This document shows positions 11,365 to 24,165 of a stretch of DNA of 64,000 nt, piece after piece; within the stretch, counting starts at the first letter, position 1; each line of letters opens with the position of its first letter. This DNA is from Avena insularis. Lineage: Eukaryota; Streptophyta; Magnoliopsida; Poales; Poaceae. A model generated the notes under the pieces. That model did not search any database. It saw only the letters and a program-made list of their open reading frames with translations, and had not been told where the DNA came from. Made by a program: the position numbers and the translations under genes. The stretch is from assembly GCA_023614405.1 (NCBI GenBank), contig CM042689.1:276279533-276343532 (forward strand). The letters run 5' to 3'.

Positions 11365-12951
11365 TTTGTCGCACCTGTGTACTGTGTTTGCGCAACCTGG
11401 GTACTATGTTTGCGCTTTATTGTCGTGTAGACAATGTCCGCTTTTGGTGGGGGCATGAGCAATCTACTAGCCTCTACAGCAGCCTCAGCCTCCACAGCAG
11501 CACCTTCAATCTGAGTAAATAGCAACATAGCTCAACAGTTCAATGTAGTACATAAACACATTGCCAGACTTAACAAGATCACAGATATTTCTAAAAATAT
11601 GATAAGCATGCATGACACCAAGCGGATAATAATTAAATCCAACTGCACCATGGTAAGTGGATTAAGAAAAAATACCCTTTTCTTTAAGCTGAGCCCTCCC
11701 AGCTGGGCAGTGGCCATGCGCTTGTTTGGTGAGTAGTGGTACTGGCCAGATCCTCCGGCATGTGGGGATATCATGCTATTTGTCGCACCTGGAGCACTAC
11801 AAGTTTGCAGGTATGTACCACCGTGCTACAGCGCCTGCCTGAGGGCGATAGAGCAGTCTGGAACTTCGTCGCGCGGCCTGACCAGCTAAACACGACAGCC
11901 ATGTATGCGCAGATCAACCATAGGTGCTACCCAAATGGGAGCTATATTGAATGATATGTTTTGTTCTTTCTATAGTTTATATTTTACATATGCTAGAACA
12001 ATTAATTAACAATTCTACTTTATTTATTGCATTTGTGTCGTAATTCTTGATAGTATTTGCCTGATAGTGTTACCCTTAGCATAAATTGAAGTTAGTTATG
12101 TATATTGATTTGTGCCTTCATTCTAGATAGTAAATTGCTGATTTATATTGAATGTAAATTGAAGTTAGTTTTTTTCCAAATGTTTTCTTACTCCTTTTTA
12201 ATAATGATTTAATAGGAGGATGTTAGGAGGTCTTCATTGAGCCGCAAAAACAATATGTGGATTATGTCATCGAAGCTTGGATGGAACAAGGTTGTGTACT
12301 CTGTTGCTTGTGTATAACTGTATTGTGTTCCTTGGATTGATAGGAGGATGTAATTAGTTACGATAATTCTATATTGTATTTTGAATTCTGGTTCATATAT
12401 GTTGTGATAAAAATAAGTGTGATGACTGATGGTTTGGTTGCACGAGTGGTCTGGATCAAGTAAGAGTGGGAAGATCAAAAATAAAAATTGTAATATGGTA
12501 TATGCTCCGAATTAAAGCATGTATGTAAAAGTCCATGGCCCATATTTGAAATGGACTATAAAAAGGCCAAGGCCCAACATGAAATCAACTATAGCAAAGT
12601 GAATAAACAAAATGAAATGCCCTGTAAATGTGCTTGACGGAATTATTGGGCTCGGCCCATTTAGACCATAAAATGAACCAGGCTGATTTTACACTATGAA
12701 TTTACACTATGACGATCTCATTTCGTCATAGTTTTTATACGTCGGATCAGCCATGTAGAATCTGACCTGGCGAGGCTAGACTGTCCATGACGATATGGGG
12801 TTGTGACGATTTTACAAAAAACGTCGTTATAGTTCATTTGCGACGCCCAGCTTTCGGCGATCTTATTTTCGTCATAATCGTCATAGATGGACTACTATGA
12901 CGATTATGTGACGAAAATAGAGGGTCATAGAAGCCCAGATTCCTTGTAGTG
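11365..12951. mobile_element. CACTA-like transposon fragment, copy 2
   Basis: The right end is complete: CCTTGTAGTG at 12942-12951 is the reverse of a CACTACAAGG terminus, followed by a possible 3-base target copy CAG. Inside are repeated ATGACGA/TCGTCATAG motifs (12715-12910). The left terminus is absent; the fragment joins gypsy gag at about 11365. It differs from copy 1 by small indels, including a 14-base local repeat of TTTACACTATGA near 12700. Confidence 0.65.
11736..11954 (+). other. Open segment of unknown identity in the CACTA-like fragment
   Basis: A 72-codon open stretch (ending in YAQINHRCYPNGSYIE) whose unit 1 counterpart (about 5882-6080) is interrupted by a stop. The opposite strand also looks exon-like (MISPHAGGSGQYHY at about 11690-11775, with a GT after KKR). 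I do not recognise either strand, and the coding strand is undecided. It may be part of a CACTA-encoded protein or a captured exon. Confidence 0.3.
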
Positions 12952-14472
12952 CAGACGGTACGACCGGATCCCGCCTGTACCGGAGGTCGTTAAACCGTGA
13001 GTAGCCTTTCATATTTTGGCCGCTATTTGTTCATACCAACTCCAATTTGGATGTTATTTGGCTCGTTGGATTCGTATGGACGAGGGCTACAACACCATGG
13101 CTTTGGATCTTCATTTGGAGTTGATGGAAAATCCATCTTTTCCACCCCTCAAATAGTCTGGTGCCTGCAGCTCCTCCATATTGCATCCTCTTGGTTCATT
13201 TTGCCTTTCTTTATACATATTCCATCAAACCACCTACACACAAGTAAAGGACAAGAAAAGGTAATATAATCCTAATAAAAACTAATAGTTATGAAACACT
13301 CATATCAAAATGAATGAGAACTAGTAATCATGCATAATAAGCATAGTTGTAGCTAGATATAGCATGCGATGAGTGACAAATGAATAATTTGTATGATTAA
13401 ATATGCATAATATTTGCACTATTCAATCCACTTTTCACCTTGTATTCATAAGTAGTCCATGTATGAATTGATTGTGTGTGTCATCGAATGTGATTCAATT
13501 GTGGAACCTTGTACTTAAGTCTTATTATGCAAGTTCGTTCTTAGTCGTTTGAAATTATGGTGGACACACTGTCGAGACTAATATGTAAGGAAGATGATGA
13601 CTAGGTTTCACCTATCATTGTGCATGGAGATTCTAGACAGATTACATTGGCTATAAAAAAGATCTATGCTAGTGGGATTGAACCAAGGTTTTAGCCGACC
13701 TAAGTACATGTTATATGATCAGGCTAATGCATTGGACTCCTTGGATCTGAGACGGTTCGACAATTGAGTTATGGATGAGCCGACTTTCAGGGCGCCTAAC
13801 TTTGTTCGTAACCGTTAGCTATATAGGCGATTCTTGGGATGACTAAGAAGTAAGCCATGTGTGGCATGGATCGACCAATACGGAATTGGCCCCTCGACCA
13901 TGGAGAGATATTCTCTCTGATATATTATATGATAGGATTCAAAAATCATGGTCATGTGCTAATTGGTTAAGTGTTAACCAAGTTAGTTTGACTAAGTAGT
14001 TAGCCAGAAGAAATCACTTAGCACGTACGTGAGAAAAGAGGCTTAGGATGGCAATGGGTTGGAGTTAACTCCCCCGCGGCTTAACACCAATATCGTGAGG
14101 CGAAGGAAAATGGATAGACTGTCATATCGAGGGCACTCATGGGTATCTAGGAGATGACATACTTTGCTAGAAGCCGCTGCCGCCTTATCGATTATGAGGG
14201 CGACTAACTGAACCATGTTCACCTTACCTTGATCTTACAGGATCACACACTTAAGTGAGTGGAGCTGGGAAGATGATGATTCGACTAACTTAAGCCGGTC
14301 AAGTGGAGACTTAGGCGGAGATGGACTGGTTAGTGGGTGGGATCCCATTTGAGTAGGATTAGGGTTCTTGACTGAGGGACACAAAATATTGTGTTCCCTC
14401 AACTACTCCTTATATATAGATGGGTGGGGAGGCGGTGGACATCTATTTGTGACAGACGTGACTTTTGGCTCA
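12952..14472. other. Unassigned sequence, unit 2
   Basis: Second copy of 7081-8604, about 97 percent alike in the part compared. It ends with GCTCA, the left target-site copy of the old Copia. Its pre-insertion continuation is at 34074, after the Copia 3' LTR. Confidence 0.5.
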
Positions 14473-15944
14473 TGAAGGGAATATACCCGAGAGGCAATAA
14501 AAAGTGGTTATATCATATTCCTTATTTATGATAAATGTTTATTTTGCATGCTATAATTGTATTAATATGGAAACATTAATACATGTGTGTTTAATAAACA
14601 AAAAGAAAGTTCCTAGTTATGCCTCTCTTATAAACTAGCTCGTTGATTAACAAGATGATCAAAGGTTTCCTGATCATGGGCATTGGATGTTTTTAATAAC
14701 GAGGTCACAACATTGTTGGAATGATGTGATGAACATTCATCCAAAGTATAGCATTACGATCAAGGTCATTGTGTTTATATTGCTATGACATCATACGAAG
14801 TAATCTTAGTCCTTAGACCATGAGATCATGTCAATCACTAACACCGGAAGAATACCTTGATAACATCAAATGTCCCACCATAACAGGGTGACTATAAAGA
14901 TAGGTTTAGTGCTACGAAGGTGTTATGTTGAGGCTCATGAATCAAGAGTGGAATTTTTGACTATAAAGATAGGTGCTACGAATATGTGGGAGTCAGTACG
15001 GATCTCCAGGTCCCGCTGCTGATTATTGATCGGAGAGGGGTCTCGATCATTTCTATATTATTCGCAAACCGTAGGGTGACACACTTAAGGGATACTAACA
15101 CCATTTGGAGCAAATAATATGCCAGAGAAAGAAAAAGGAAAGCGCAGGAATTTATTTCACTAGACACCAGAATTGTTTTGGTTGAAATTGCTGAAACTGG
15201 TTCTGCATGTGAAATTGAAATGTTGTAAGGGGTTTTATGTTAATGTTTGTTAATTAGAGTAATTAACAAAATTCTGAATAAATAAATAAAAGAGTTTTAT
15301 TTAAATGAGATCTTGCATTAAATTTGGTGGAAATTTAATGCATGTGAGTGGATTTTTGAGTGGAGGCATGTTTATGTGAATGGAGGCTTTTCATTTTAAG
15401 TGGGAGCTCCACCCACATGAATGTGGAAGAGGGGGGGGCAGCCACCATGGCTGGGCGCCATGCCCCTTGGCTGTCTCCCGTCTCCCTTGAAAGGCCCCCC
15501 TCTCCTACTCTCACATCACACCTCCTCGCGAAGGATCTCTCTCCCCCCTTTAGAATTTCCCCATGGTCTCGGATCAGCGAGATACATGTTCCTGGTGGCT
15601 TTTTCTGGAAGGATTTGTTGCTTCCGCTGCTTCGCTAGAGCGAGGGCACGGAGGTTGTCGGGGTACCCGGACGTGTGTGCGATCACGAATGCACCACTGC
15701 TTTGCGGTGCTGGACTTGATGGTGCTGGACCGGCTGGACCAGATGGACTTTATCACGATCTTGAGATCGGCAAGCGTTCATCTACATCATCCACGAGTAC
15801 AACCTCGTTAACGCTATTTGGTCTTCGAGGGTATGTAATCTATGGATGTATATCCACCTGTTTCTTGTATCTAATAGATAGATCTTGGTACTTAGTTGTT
15901 CCCATCGTAGGAAATTTTTTGTTTTCTATGCTACGAACCCTATA
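14473..15944 (+). repeat. 5' LTR of old Copia
   Basis: Starts TGAAGGGAATATACCC and ends in CCTATA, followed by primer site TGGTATCAGAGCC at 15946. It is 1472 bases because about 246 bases present in the unit 1 copy (9092-9337) are replaced by a 22-base filler at 14959-14980. The promoter TATA box is mutated (CTTGAAAGG). Confidence 0.9.
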
Positions 15945-15945
15945 G

Positions 15946-18900
15946 TGGTATCAGAGCCGGATCTATGCGTAGATGCTTTGAACGGGTAGTACACATATGT
16001 ATATGTGGGCTATGATGATCATTTTATTTCTTCTTAGTTGTACTTTGGATATTGGTGTCATAGTCGGATGAAGCGGCCCGGACAAACTTTATATGTCCTC
16101 GCACATGAGACCTGTTCCACGCTTGACATGCAACTAGTTTTTCATAACTGGCTAGCGAGTGTCTGTCTCTCCTACTATAGTCAATATATAATTTACAACG
16201 AGTTGTCAATAAATTGATTATTATCGTTGTGGTTCATGTTCGTACGTAAGAACGGTTCTATCTTCGAAAACCCTAAGCCACGTAAAACTTGCAATGAATA
16301 AATTAGAAGCGTCTAGTTTAGATTGTTGCTGGGCTAGTGTCATGATATGGTGAGGTTGTAAGTCAAAGTATAAGTCGATACTATTACAACATACATAATG
16401 TGTAAGTTCCATACACCTTGGCCTTACACATAGAGGAATGATGACGATCATACCATGATGCACATGATGGAGATCAAGTGCAAGAACCATATCATTTCAC
16501 TTTTCACATAAAATGTTTTTGTTGCATCTTATATTGCTAGATTGGCGTTTTATTGGCATAATAATATGATCCCTCATTTAGATATCAAGATAAAATGTGT
16601 TCTTCCTTAAGTATGCACCAACAATATTTCGTTGTTTCAAGACATCACATGATGATCGGGTGTACTTGAATCCACGAGCATATCTCGGGTGTAAGACAGT
16701 TTTACACACGCGAATACTAAGGTTCTTACTTGGCGAGCCTAGCATGTGCATACATGGCCTCAGAACACTGACCGAAAGGTTAAGCATGAGTCATATGTTT
16801 TGATATGATGACCATATGGATGCTCGCCTTTGAAGCTACACCGACTCACGTGATGATCGGACTTGGTGTAGTGGATTTGGTTCATGTAATCACCAAAAAG
16901 ACATGAGGGATGTCATTTTTGAGTGGTAGTTCATTTCTAATTTGGATTAGTAGAACTCAATTTATCATAAATTAAATCAAAGTGAATTTTCATAATTTGT
17001 TGTAGTCATTGGCATTCATTCACCACCTTGTGCTTAATTGTAATTGAGATAATAGAACTACAGAATTCTGGATATTTACTTTACGAACTGGTATCGTATT
17101 GTGTTGAGTGTCAATCTAAAGTTTAAAGTCCTATTGCAAACTTTCAGCAAACTCGGTTTACTCTGTGAAGTTTAATAATTAGTATTAAATCAAGAGTAAC
17201 AATTCTAGTGCTAGTATCTAAAGTATCATGTTTGCCTCCATGATTCTTGATTGCAATATGATTCTTGAAACCATAATGTGTGGAAGATATAACGATATCT
17301 GAAACAATGTTTTGGTTGCAATATGATAGAGTATAGTGTATGTTCTCATATTGGATGAGAATTTATGAAGGTTGGAGATGCTAGACATCCTAATCATCTA
17401 AAAGGGTTTTGGAAAGTAATGTTATACTCACGATTCGCCTTTATAAGCTACATTAGCCATATCATGAAAGTCATCATGATAAGGATGAATAGAAGATGTA
17501 TGTAAAGTGTTTACTACACTAAAAGATTACTAAAGAATGGATTTTAAAAGAACGCCAATCATTTGATGATTGTGATCTACTTCAAAGTGCAAGTCCAAAG
17601 GTATTAGTATTTGAATATACACGCTTTGAAATATGTGTCATGTATTTGGTGCCACTTTTGATGTTGATAGATTCTTTTAAAAGAAAAAGAAATGCTGAAA
17701 TAGAATCTATAAAATATATTTGGTAGAAAAGAAAAGACTGGAAATATCCAGTTTCGGTATATAGATGATATACATGTTACGGTTTTATTCTTTGCTTGTT
17801 AAATAATGTGGTTCTTGGTTATTGAATACCGAATTGGTTGGTATGAAATTTCATACAGAACAACGCAATTCATGACCCACAATGGCCTAAGTAACTAGCA
17901 AGAGAATATGTGATGATGTTCATCGAAAACAAATAAATTTTTGTTTGTATTTCTCGCTGACATCAAAGCTTGCATTCAAGATTTTTTTTAATAATCGTTA
18001 TTTAAATCAGGTATTATGAGAACAAATATTGTTCAAATAATTACCGTATTCCATATAAGATGGATGATTTACAAATCTAGTTGGAGAAATCACATCCATA
18101 AAAACTAATGCTAAAATGTCGCAAGACAAATGATTGAAAGATCACTTATGAAGTGACGTCGCCGTTTAAATTATATTGGAAAGAAAACATGAAGAAACTT
18201 CATATTCATGGATTTTTTGAGTCTTTGATTTGATTAGACTTTCCTCAGAATAATTAAAACTTCGTTCAAAGGCCAAAGAAGAACGATCGACTAAATTATT
18301 GGAATTTATATATATCGATATGTAGTCCATTATGTGTAGTCGTGAGCGATGGATTTCAACTTCATATGCTTTCTCCAGAAATTTGAGTGAATATTCGCTT
18401 AATGACAAAGAAGTATGAAATATTTGAAAATGTTCAAAGACTTTCAGGATGAAGTGGAAAATTATTGTAACAAGAAAATAAATGATTTATGATTTTATCA
18501 TGAAGGGATTTATTTGAGTTGCAAGTTTAGCAAAACACCTAGATTTACATCTCCTGAAACACCATAGGAATATGGAGTGTTTGAGATTTGTAATGAAACC
18601 TTGTTTGACATGGTTGGATCAAAGGTGTTATTTATAAAACTGACATTATGTTTTAAAAGATTAAAAGCTTTAGAGACTACCGATTTTACACTAAAAAGAG
18701 CTCCATCTTGATCCGTTGAAATGACACCATGTAAGTTATGGTTTGGGATAAAACCCAAGTCCTTTCTTAAATTTTGGTATACTAAGCATAAGTCAGATGT
18801 TTACAACCAAAGTTGGATGAGCATGTCTTTGCAGGTTATTTTGAATAACCATTGGGTATACCTCCATAACACCAAGGACAAAAGGGTTTATCGCTTGAAA

Positions 18901-19091
18901 CGTGAAGTTTCTTGAAAAAAGTTTTTTTGCAAAAGTTAAGTAGGAGGACAATAGAACTTTGATAAGTTTAATGAACCTTAGCTATATGAGCTGAGTTGTG
19001 CAGCGCCGGAAAATGTTCCGGAGGCAACCAGAATGCTCATGGCTCACGTGCCTCAAATGTTGTGGTCACGGAGGTCTAAGTTCCTATTGAA
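15946..19091 (+). pseudogene. Old Copia internal region, left block
   Basis: Leader sequence to about 16930 aligns with the leader of the young element (20753-21790). The gag segment is barely recognisable. From about 18410 the sequence aligns with the young integrase region, for example TPCKLWFGIKPKS near 18725, but with many stops. The young Copia entered at 19096, in what corresponds to the linker between integrase and RT. Confidence 0.8.
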
Positions 19092-19096
19092 CCAAG

Positions 19097-20751
19097 TGAA
19101 GGGAATATGCCCTGAGAGGCAATAATAAAGTGTTTATTATGTGTATTCCAAGTATATGATAGATGTTTATTTTGCATGCTATAATTGTATTAATACAGAA
19201 ACATTAATACATGTGTGTTTAATAAACAAACATAAAGTTCCTAGTTATGCCTCTCTCATAAACTAGCTCGTTGATTAACAAGATGATCAAGGTTTCCTGA
19301 TCATGGACATTGGATGTTGTTAATAATGGGATCACAACATTAGTGTAATGATGTGATGAACATTCATCTGAAGTATAGCATTACGATCAAAGTCATTGAG
19401 TTTATATTGCTATAACAACTTACGAAGTGATCCTAATCCTTAGACCATGAGATCATGTCAATCACTAACACCGGAAGAGTTTCTTGATAACATCAAACGT
19501 CACACCGTAACAAGGTGATTATAAAGATGGATTCAGAACTAATAAAGTGTTATGTTGAGGCTCATGGATCGAGAGTGGAATTTGTTCATCCCGATGACGG
19601 ATAGCTATACTCTGGGCCCTCTCGGTGATATCACATTGATTAGCTTGCAAGCAAGTGATTTGATCACTAGAATGTTATATCATAGGAACGAGAAAAGAGT
19701 GCATGTCGATAGCAAGATGAAACTAGGTATGGAGATACCGATGATCGAATCTCGGACATGTAATATATCGTGAAACAAAGGGATTAAGATACTAGCATAA
19801 AAGGTTCCGACGATCACAAGAAAGTCATCGTTGAATGTGTGGGAGTCAGTATGGGTCTCCAGATCCCGCTTCCGATTATTGATCCGAGAGGGGTCTCGAT
19901 CATGTCCGCATTATTCACGAACCTTAGGGTGACACACTTAAGAGACACCGACATCCAATTGGAGAAAATGTTTCATGCCGAAAGAATAAACAAGCGCAGG
20001 AATTTATTTCACTAGATACCGAAACAGGTTTTCGGGTGAAATTGCATAAAGTGGTTATGCATGTGAAATGGAATTCTAGCAAGGGGTTATTTGTGAATGT
20101 TTGTCATTAAAGTAATTGACAAAATTCTGAATAAAATAAAAGAGTTTTATTTAATGAGAGTTTGCATTAAATTTGGTGGAAATTTAATGGGAATTTGAGT
20201 GGACTTTTGAGTGGAGGGAATTTAAAGGAATTTTGTGAGTGTAGTTACCACCCACATGAAGAGTGGAGGGAAAGGGGCAGCCCCATGCGCCGGCCACCCC
20301 CTTGGGGTCCCCCCCCCCTCCTCCTATAAAAGGAGCCCCCCTCCTCACTTGTCTCTCACACCTCCTCTTGAAGGATCTCTCTCCCCCTCTAGAATTTATC
20401 CCCCATGGTCTCGGACTAGCGAGATACATGTTCCCTGTGGCTATTCGGCAAGAAAGACTTATGCTTCCGCTGCATCGCTGGAGCGAGGAGGCAGAGGTTG
20501 CTCGGTGCCTCGAACGTGTGTGCGAGCACGGATGCGCTACTGATTTGCGGCGCTAGGACTTCCTCTCGATCTTGAGATCGGCAAGAGATCGTCTACATCA
20601 ACCACGAGTTGAACTCGTTAAGCTTTGTCGGTCTTCAAGGGTATGTTCTCTACGGATATACATCCGCCCGTTGTTTGTATCTAGTAGATAGATCTTGGTA
20701 CATAGTTCCCATCGTAGGAAACTTTTTGTTTTCTATGCTGCGAACCCTACA
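19097..20751 (+). repeat. 5' LTR of young Copia
   Basis: Begins TGAAGGGAATATGCCC and ends ACCCTACA (1655 bases). A TATAAAAG box at 20325-20332 sits in a C-rich stretch and is the probable promoter of the element. Confidence 0.95.
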
Positions 20752-20752
20752 G

Positions 20753-20770
20753 TGGTATCAGATCCGGATC
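20753..20770 (+). other. Primer-binding site of young Copia
   Basis: TGGTATCAGATCC, matching the complement of initiator tRNA-Met except that the old element and its duplicate read TGGTATCAGAGCC. This copy therefore has one changed base in the primer site. Confidence 0.85.
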
Positions 20771-21803
20771 TATGCGTAGATGCTTTACACGGGTAGTACA
20801 CATATGAGTATGTGGACGATGATGATCATGTTGTTGCTCCTTTGTTGTAATTTTGGATATTGGTGGCATAGTGGGATAAAGCGGCCCGGACAAACTTTAC
20901 ATGTCCTCGCACATGAGACCTGTTCCACGCTTGACATGCAACTAGTTTGCATAAGTGGCTAGCGGGTGTCTGTCTCTCCTACTATAGTCAATATCTATTT
21001 TGCAAGCGAGTTGTCAACAATTTGATTATCCTCGTTGTGGTTCATGTTCATAGGTAAGAACGGTTCTATCTCGAAAGCCCTAAGCCACGTAAAACTCGCA
21101 ATGGATAAATTAGAGGCGTCTAGTTTAGATTGTTGCTGGGCTAGTGTTATGATATGGTAGTGTTGTAAGTAGAAGTATGAGATGATACTCTTACAACACA
21201 CATAGCGTGTAAACTCCATAGACCTTGGATTTACACATATAGGTATGATAGTGATCATACCACGATGCACATGATAGAGATCATATGCGGGAACCATAAC
21301 ATTTCACTAATAAACATGTGATGTTTGATAGCATCTTATATTGCTTGTTTAGCGCTTTGTTAGCATAATAAGATGATCCCTCATTTAAATATCAAGATAA
21401 GAATGTGTTCTTCCTTTAGTATGCACCAATTATGTTTCGTCGCTCCAAGACATCACGTGATGATCGGTGTTCTTGGATCCACGACCATATTTCGGGTGTA
21501 AAACAGTTACACACGCGAATACTAAGGTTCTAACTTGGCGAGCCTAGCATGTATAGACATGGCCTCGGAACATGGACCAAAAGGTTAAGCATGTCATATA
21601 GTTGATATGATGCCCATTTGATGCTCGCCTTTGAAGCTATACCGACTCACATGATGATCGGACTTGGTATAGTGGATTTGGTTCATGTAATCACCAAAAA
21701 GGCACGAGGGATGTCATTTTTGAGTGGGAGTTCATTCGTAATATGGATTAGTTGAACTCAATCTATCATACACTTAGTCTAAACTTTACAAATTCTGTTG
21801 TAG
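20771..21803 (+). other. Untranslated leader of young Copia
   Basis: About 1 kb between primer site and gag with no sustained open frame. A TTGTAG tract lies directly before the gag start ATG. Confidence 0.7.
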
Positions 21804-22274
21804 ATGGCACCACCTGCTTTTAATTCCAATGTGTTCATGGAGAAAGAGAAACTAGCAACGAACGGTAGCAACTTTACCGAATGGGTCATGAATTTGAGGA
21901 TTCTCCTCTCTGCTGCACAAAAGCAATATGTGCTAGAAGCGCCGTTAGGCCCCCCACCTTTTGATGATGCCCCTGACAAGGAGAAGAATGTCTATCAGAC
22001 TCGTCAGGAGGACCACAACTTAGTTCATTGCGGCATATTGTATGGGCTAGAGCCGGAACTTCGAAAGCATTTCGAAAATGGCAATGCATTTGATACAATG
22101 GGTGAGTTGAAAATGATTTTCGACACACATGCTGCTGTAGAGAGCTACAACGCTTCAGAAAAATTCTTTAGCTGCATGATGGAAGAGCACAACTCCGTTA
22201 GTGAGCATGTACTCAAGATGTCGGTTACTGTGATAAGCTTGTGTCCTTGGGAATATCGATTCCCATTGACTTAG
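21804..22274 (+). pseudogene. gag, N-terminal part, young Copia
   Basis: Starts at ATG 21804 after the leader and gives 156 codons typical of Angela-type gag (blocks FTEWVMNLRILL and ESYNASEKFF). This would be the structural capsid part of the polyprotein. A one-base shift near 22223 moves it out of frame and it stops at 22272. Gag similarity continues in another frame across the next 90 bases. Confidence 0.85.
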
Positions 22275-23264
22275 GCATCCATCGTGTTCTGCGGTCTACG
22301 CCACCTAGCTATAAGAGCCGTGATGAACTATAATATGCAAGGCATGAAGAAGTCTCTCCCGAGCTCACATCGATGCTTAAAAGCTGCAGTGGAGATCAAA
22401 AAGGAACATCAAGTGTTGATGAACAATAGGAACACTGGTTTCAAGAAAGACAAGAAGGGAAAACGGAAGGGAAGTAAGGGCGGCAAGCCTTTTGCCGTGC
22501 ATGAAAAGAAACCCCGAGTTGGACCTAAGTCTGATACCGAGTGCTACTATTGTAAGGGGACTGGCCACTGGAAGCACAACTGCCCCAAGTATCTGGCAGA
22601 CAAGAAGGCCAGCAAGGCAAACAAAGGTATATATGATATACATGTTATTGATGTGTACTTGACTAGTGCTCGCAGTAGCACCTGGGTATTTGATACCGGT
22701 TCAGTTTCTAATATTTGTAACTCGAATCAGGGGCTGTGGAACAAGCGACCGCTAGAAAGGGGTGACGTCAAGATGCGTGTCGGCAATGGATCACGTGTTG
22801 ATGTGATCGCCGTCGGAACGCTACCTCTCCACTTGCCATCGGGATTAGTTATAAACTTTAATAATTGTTATCTGGTGCCTGCACTAAGCATGAACATTGT
22901 ATCTGGATCGTGTTTGATGCGAAGTGGTTATTCATTTAAATCCGAGAACAATGGTTGTTCCATTTATATGAATGAAATCTTTTATGGTCATGCACCGATG
23001 ATGAATGGTTTATTTCTATTAGATATCGATGATAATGTTACACATATTCATAATGTTGATGCTAAGAAGATTAAACATAATGATGATATATCCGCATATA
23101 TGTGGCACTGCCGTCTAGGTCATATTGGCGTTAAACACATGAAGAAGCTCCATTCGGATGGACTTTTGGAATCACTTGATTATGAATCATTTGATACATG
23201 TGAGCCATGCCTTATGGGCAAGATGACTAGAACGCCGTTTTCCGGTTCAATGGAGCAGGCGTGA
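22275..23264 (+). pseudogene. gag nucleocapsid, protease and pre-integrase region, young Copia
   Basis: An open stretch of 326 codons from 22284. Residues counted from there: zinc knuckle C87-C90-H95-C100 after a lysine-rich tract, aspartic protease motif DTGS at 137-140, then the pre-integrase zinc site with H275, H280, C306 and C309. The first codons (to about 22320) are out of the original frame. A TGA at 23262-23264 ends it just before integrase, probably a single substitution, since the next stretch continues in the same frame one codon later. Confidence 0.88.
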
Positions 23265-23265
23265 T

Positions 23266-24156
23266 TTGTTGGAAATCATACATTCTGATGTATGTGGTCT
23301 AATGAGTGTGTCGGCGCGAGGTGGATATCGTTATTTTGTTACTTTCACGGATGATTTGAGTAGATACGGTTATATCTACTTGATGAAACACAAGTCTGAA
23401 ACCTTTGAAAAGTTCAAGGAATTTCAGAATGAAGTGGAAAATCATCGTAATAGAAAGATCAAATTTCTACGGTCCGACCGTGGAGGTGAGTATCTAAGTT
23501 ACGAGTTTAGCACTCACATGAAAGAGTGTGGAATTGTTTCACAACTCACACCTGCCGGAACACCACAGAGAAATGGTGTGTCGGAACGTCGTAATCATAC
23601 TTTATTAGATATGGTTCGATCTATGATGTATCTGACGGACTTGCCGTTGTCATTTTGGGGTTATGCACTAGAAACTGCTTCATTCACTTTAAATTGGGCA
23701 CCATCTAAATCCGTTGAAAAGACACCGTATGAATTGTGGTTTGGAAACAAACCTAAGCTATCTTTTCTTAAAGTTTGGGGATGTGATGTTTATGTGAAGA
23801 AACTTCAACCGGATAAACTCGAACCCAAAGCGGAAAAATGCGTCTTCATAGGATACCCTAAGGAAACTATTGGGTATTCCTTCTATCACAGATCCGAGGG
23901 CAAGGTTTTTGTTGCCAAGAATGGATCCTTTCTAGAGAAAGAGTTTATCGCGAAAGGTGTGAGTAGTCAGAAAATAGAACTCGAAGAGGTTATTGAACCT
24001 TCTCTTCAAAGTATGGCGAGTAGCGCAGCGCCGGAAGTTGTTCCGGAGTTGGCTCCACCTGTTGAAGAGGGAACTAATGATAATGATCATGAAACTCCGA
24101 AAGAGAGTACTACCAAACCTCGCAGGTCAAGCAGACGCGTGAGCTCCCGAGTCTGA
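23266..24156 (+). pseudogene. Integrase core and C-terminal part, young Copia
   Basis: Open for 296 codons. The catalytic triad is complete: D8 (in HSDVCG), D71 (in SDRGGEY) and E107 (in NGVSERRN). The Copia-type C-terminal segment (TPYELWFGNKP, then GYPKETIGY) follows, then a Pro/Ser/Glu-rich linker. It ends at TGA 24154-24156, and RT resumes ten bases on. It would insert the DNA copy into the genome if expressed in the polyprotein. Confidence 0.9.
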
Positions 24157-24165
24157 AATCCTGTC

